From: Clostridiales bacterium
GTDB lineage: Bacteria > Bacillota > Clostridia > Oscillospirales > Oscillospiraceae
NCBI GenBank assembly: GCA_012728025.1
Contig: JAAYFX010000256.1
Coordinates: forward strand, 1-7,255
DNA: 7,255 bases
Direction of reading: 5' to 3'
The notes beneath the pieces are model-generated. The model saw only the letters and a program-made list of their open reading frames with translations, did not search any database and was not told where the DNA came from. A program made the translations under genes and the position numbers. Positions 4,954-7,255 of the stretch are shown here, in pieces (positions within the stretch are counted from its first letter, which is position 1; each line of letters opens with the position of its first letter).

Positions 4954-6199
4954 AACCTCAAAAATCTGGGATAATAAAGCCCTTATGGTTCTTATTTCTA
5001 TAATCTCGGCAATCCTTGTCTGGGTCTATGTTACAACTACTGAGGGCGACGTCAGGGAAAAGACCTTTGAAGGCGTCCAAGTTGTCTTAAACGGCGCCGA
5101 TGGTTTGCGGGACAGGGAGAACTTTGTCATTTCTGACGTAAGCGCCAACAGCGTTACGGTTACCCTTAGAGGAACTTTGCGCACCTTATCTAAGCTTACG
5201 GCGAATAATATTAAGGCTGTGGTGGATGTTTCAAAGATAACGTCTAAGGGGAACAACACCATGCCCTTTACTATGGAATATCCAGCAGGAATAGACAAAA
5301 GCTCCCTTGATTTGGTTTCCTCCCTGCCTGAAACTCTCTCATTTTATGTGGACAAGGCCAGCTCCAAGTCCGTTGAACTGAAAGGCGATTTTTCAGAAGG
5401 CAGTGTTTCCGAGGGCTTTGTTGCCGGAACTATTAGCTTTGACCCCTCAGAGGTCACAATCAGCGGACCGGAAAACGAAATAAGCCGAGTCTCTTATGCT
5501 CTTGTTGAGATTACCCGTGAAAATGTTGATAAAACTTTAAAATTTGACTCTGAATATACCCTTGTGGATGCCGAGGGCAAGGAGGTTGAGCTTGGAAACA
5601 TCAGGCTTGAAACCCAAACGGTTTCCGTTACCCTTCCCATTACAGCCACCAAGGAGGTGCCTCTTTCTGTTGACATTGTGGACGGGGGCGGTGCCACAAT
5701 GGAAAACGTTAAGCTTAAATTTGAGCCGGAAACCATAACAATAGCGGGAGATGCCGCAACTTTAGAGGGCATTAACAAAATATCTCTTGGAACTATCGAC
5801 CTTTCCTCTTTCGTCTCAACTCTCGAGGAGAAATTCCCCATTGTTCTTGACAACGATGTTTCAAACGTCACAGGTCTTACAGAGGCCAAGGTTACAGTTG
5901 AAGTGTTGGGCCTTAAGACAGCAATGTTTAACGTCACCAATATTTCCATTATAAACACTCCTGCCGGACGCATTTCCTCCCCCGTTACGGAAATGGTTGA
6001 GGTAATGCTGCGGGGCAGTCAGGATGTTATTGATAAGGTCAAAGCAAATAATATCCGAGCGGTTATAGATTTGGCCGAAACAGGCTCAAACTCCGGCATT
6101 TTTCAGGTAAACGCAAAAATATATGTGGACGGCTATACAGGGGTAGGTGCCGTTTCCGTTGACGAGGACGACTATAAGCTGTACGTTAAAATCCTTTAG
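4943..6199 (+). CDS. cdaR: CdaR, YbbR-domain regulator of CdaA
   Basis: Encodes 418 residues: a short cytosolic N-terminus, one membrane segment (about 13-31, LMVLISIISAILVWVYVTT), and an extracellular part made of four YbbR-type beta repeats, roughly 37-137, 138-232, 233-325 and 326-418. The first and last repeats are the most alike, sharing LRG and ANNI+AV+D (+ is Lys or Arg, then Val or Ile). In Bacillus and Listeria, CdaR binds CdaA at the membrane and tunes c-di-AMP synthesis. The ATG is preceded by AAGGTG (4930-4935) inside the end of cdaA, whose last 11 bases it overlaps, so co-translation is likely. In many Bacillota glmM follows directly, but here yicC does. Length and repeat number are normal for the family. 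Confidence 0.93.
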   Translation: MKNETSKIWDNKALMVLISIISAILVWVYVTTTEGDVREKTFEGVQVVLNGADGLRDRENFVISDVSANSVTVTLRGTLRTLSKLTANNIKAVVDVSKITSKGNNTMPFTMEYPAGIDKSSLDLVSSLPETLSFYVDKASSKSVELKGDFSEGSVSEGFVAGTISFDPSEVTISGPENEISRVSYALVEITRENVDKTLKFDSEYTLVDAEGKEVELGNIRLETQTVSVTLPITATKEVPLSVDIVDGGGATMENVKLKFEPETITIAGDAATLEGINKISLGTIDLSSFVSTLEEKFPIVLDNDVSNVTGLTEAKVTVEVLGLKTAMFNVTNISIINTPAGRISSPVTEMVEVMLRGSQDVIDKVKANNIRAVIDLAETGSNSGIFQVNAKIYVDGYTGVGAVSVDEDDYKLYVKIL

Positions 6200-6230
6200 C
6201 CCAAGGTTTTAACAGAAAGGAACAAAGCTT

Positions 6231-7109
6231 ATGATAAAAAGTATGACCGGATACGGCGGAGCCAAGGCTGCAGGTGAAAACTATGAGTTCTCCGTTGAGC
6301 TTAAAAGTGTGAATAACCGCTACCTTGACGTTTCTATCAGAATGCCAAAAAGCTTTATGTTTGCTGAGGAAACTGTAAAATTGGCTGTAAGTTCCCATGT
6401 TTCCCGAGGGAAAACCGATGTTTTTATAAACATTAGTTCCCTTTCCGGAGAAGATGCTTCCGTCACTGTAAACAATGCCTTAGCTGCCGAATACAAGGCG
6501 GCCATAGACAAAATAGCCGATATTTTAAGTATAAGCCCTGAGGTATCGGCCTATGAAATCGCAAAACTTCCCGATGTTTTATCCTTGGATAAAAAAGAGC
6601 TTGACCGTGACGAGGCCCTAAAGCAGCTTATGCCTGTTGTTGAGGCGGCTCTTTCGGATTTTGACTCTATGCGCCGTAAAGAGGGGGAAAAGCTTTGTGA
6701 GGACGTTTCATCAAGGCTTGATACCCTTGAAAACTGTGTCTCCTTAATCGAAAAATGCTCACCAAAAAGTGTCAGTGAATATCGGGAGAAACTTTCACGC
6801 CGTATGCAGGATGTTTTGGAAAACACCCAGATAGACGAGGGGCGCATCCTTACGGAAGCTGCGATTTATGCCGACCGCACAGCAGTGGACGAGGAGACTG
6901 TGCGCCTTCGCAGCCACATCTCCCAGATGCGTTCCATGCTGACGGGGGAGTCTCCCGCCGGCAGAAAGCTGGACTTTATCGTTCAGGAACTTAACAGGGA
7001 AACAAATACCATAGGCTCAAAATGCAGTGACCAAGAGATTACCCGCCTTGTTCTTGATATGAAATCCGAAATAGAAAAAATCCGTGAACAGGTTCAAAAC
7101 ATTGAGTAG
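6231..7109 (+). CDS. yicC: YicC/YloC family endoribonuclease
   Basis: Encodes 292 residues, the normal family length. The N-terminal YicC_N domain opens with MIKSMTGYG and contains the signature VELKSVNNRYLD (22-33) and SRGKTDVFI (58-66). A helical middle includes MRRKEGEKL (147-155), and the C-terminal DUF1732 domain carries DEGRILTEAAIYADR (202-216), DEETVRLRSHI (220-230) and GRKLDFIVQELNRETNTIGSK (244-264). E. coli YicC and B. subtilis YloC are reported endoribonucleases; in E. coli YicC affects small-RNA turnover. The ATG has GAAAGGAA (6215-6222) 8 bases upstream. The gap to cdaR is 31 bases without a clear terminator, so it probably shares the cdaA transcript. Its stop codon overlaps the ribosome binding site of remA, as in the conserved yloC-remA-gmk order of Bacillota. 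The charged C-terminal helix should make a coiled-coil contact. Confidence 0.95.
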   Translation: MIKSMTGYGGAKAAGENYEFSVELKSVNNRYLDVSIRMPKSFMFAEETVKLAVSSHVSRGKTDVFINISSLSGEDASVTVNNALAAEYKAAIDKIADILSISPEVSAYEIAKLPDVLSLDKKELDRDEALKQLMPVVEAALSDFDSMRRKEGEKLCEDVSSRLDTLENCVSLIEKCSPKSVSEYREKLSRRMQDVLENTQIDEGRILTEAAIYADRTAVDEETVRLRSHISQMRSMLTGESPAGRKLDFIVQELNRETNTIGSKCSDQEITRLVLDMKSEIEKIREQVQNIE

Positions 7110-7122
7110 GAGGCATTTTTAG

Positions 7123-7255
7123 TTGAAACTTATAAATATAGGCTTTGGTAACATGGTTTCAAGCTCAAGAATAATTGCCATCGTAAGTCCTGAATCCGCA
7201 CCCATAAAAAGGATAATCCAAGACGTCCGTGACAGGGGTCAGCTGGTTGATCTAA
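7123..7255 (+). CDS. remA: Extracellular matrix/biofilm regulator RemA (DUF370), 3' partial
   Basis: The first 44 codons are present and the frame runs off the window. The residues (KLINIGFGNMVSSSRIIAIV, then SPESAPIKRIIQDVRDRGQL) match the strongly conserved N-terminal half of RemA/YlzA, a protein of about 90 residues. In B. subtilis RemA is a DNA-binding activator of biofilm matrix operons and of osmoprotection genes. The start must be the TTG at 7123: an in-frame TAG lies immediately before it (7120-7122), AGGAGG at 7108-7113 precedes it by 9 bases, and the next ATG (codon 11) would cut into the conserved fold. The ribosome binding site overlaps the yicC stop, suggesting coupled expression. 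gmk and rpoZ would be expected next. Confidence 0.94.
   Translation, partial: MKLINIGFGNMVSSSRIIAIVSPESAPIKRIIQDVRDRGQLVDL

Noticed and set aside
6188..6210. AAAATCCTT...AAGGTTTT hairpin at the cdaR stop, as a terminator
   Set aside because: Only two GC pairs with a bulge, and yicC follows closely with its own ribosome binding site; termination here is unlikely.

Overview
The window reads as core chromosome of a Gram-positive bacterium of the class Clostridia (Bacillota). The evidence is the set of housekeeping families (CarD/CdnL, IspD, IspF, a DUF3343 protein beside a TIGR01977-type cysteine desulfurase, CdaA, CdaR, YicC/YloC, RemA), strong GGAGG-type ribosome binding sites, TTG starts and AT-rich sigma-A-like promoters. 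Family or genus cannot be fixed from the sequence. Every supported gene is on the + strand, and I see no mobile element, CRISPR array, tRNA or rRNA.

Layout. (1) Positions 1-366 are the 3' end of an S1-domain protein, probably ribosomal protein S1, closed by a strong intrinsic terminator (386-436). (2) An AT-rich spacer carries two candidate promoters for carD, whose best start is a TTG at 619. (3) After a terminator-like hairpin (1110-1151) come ispD and ispF, two steps of the MEP isoprenoid pathway, 4 bases apart. (4) A 75-base spacer holds a perfect 14-bp inverted repeat whose right arm contains the start codon of the next gene. That gene (DUF3343, CGYC motif) overlaps a PLP-dependent cysteine desulfurase-like gene by ATGA, suggesting a sulfur- or selenium-handling pair. 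(5) A new promoter (3866-3894) and a structured leader of about 185 bases precede cdaA, followed by the overlapping cdaR (c-di-AMP synthase and its YbbR-repeat partner). (6) yicC and the start of remA follow closely; remA runs off the window end.

Together the genes cover transcription initiation (CarD), isoprenoid precursor supply (IspD, IspF), possible persulfide or selenide transfer, c-di-AMP signalling at the membrane (CdaA-CdaR), RNA turnover (YicC) and a matrix/osmotic regulator (RemA). The most unusual parts are non-coding: the folded initiation region of the DUF3343-desulfurase pair, and the cdaA leader with two hairpins and a possible 36-codon ORF.
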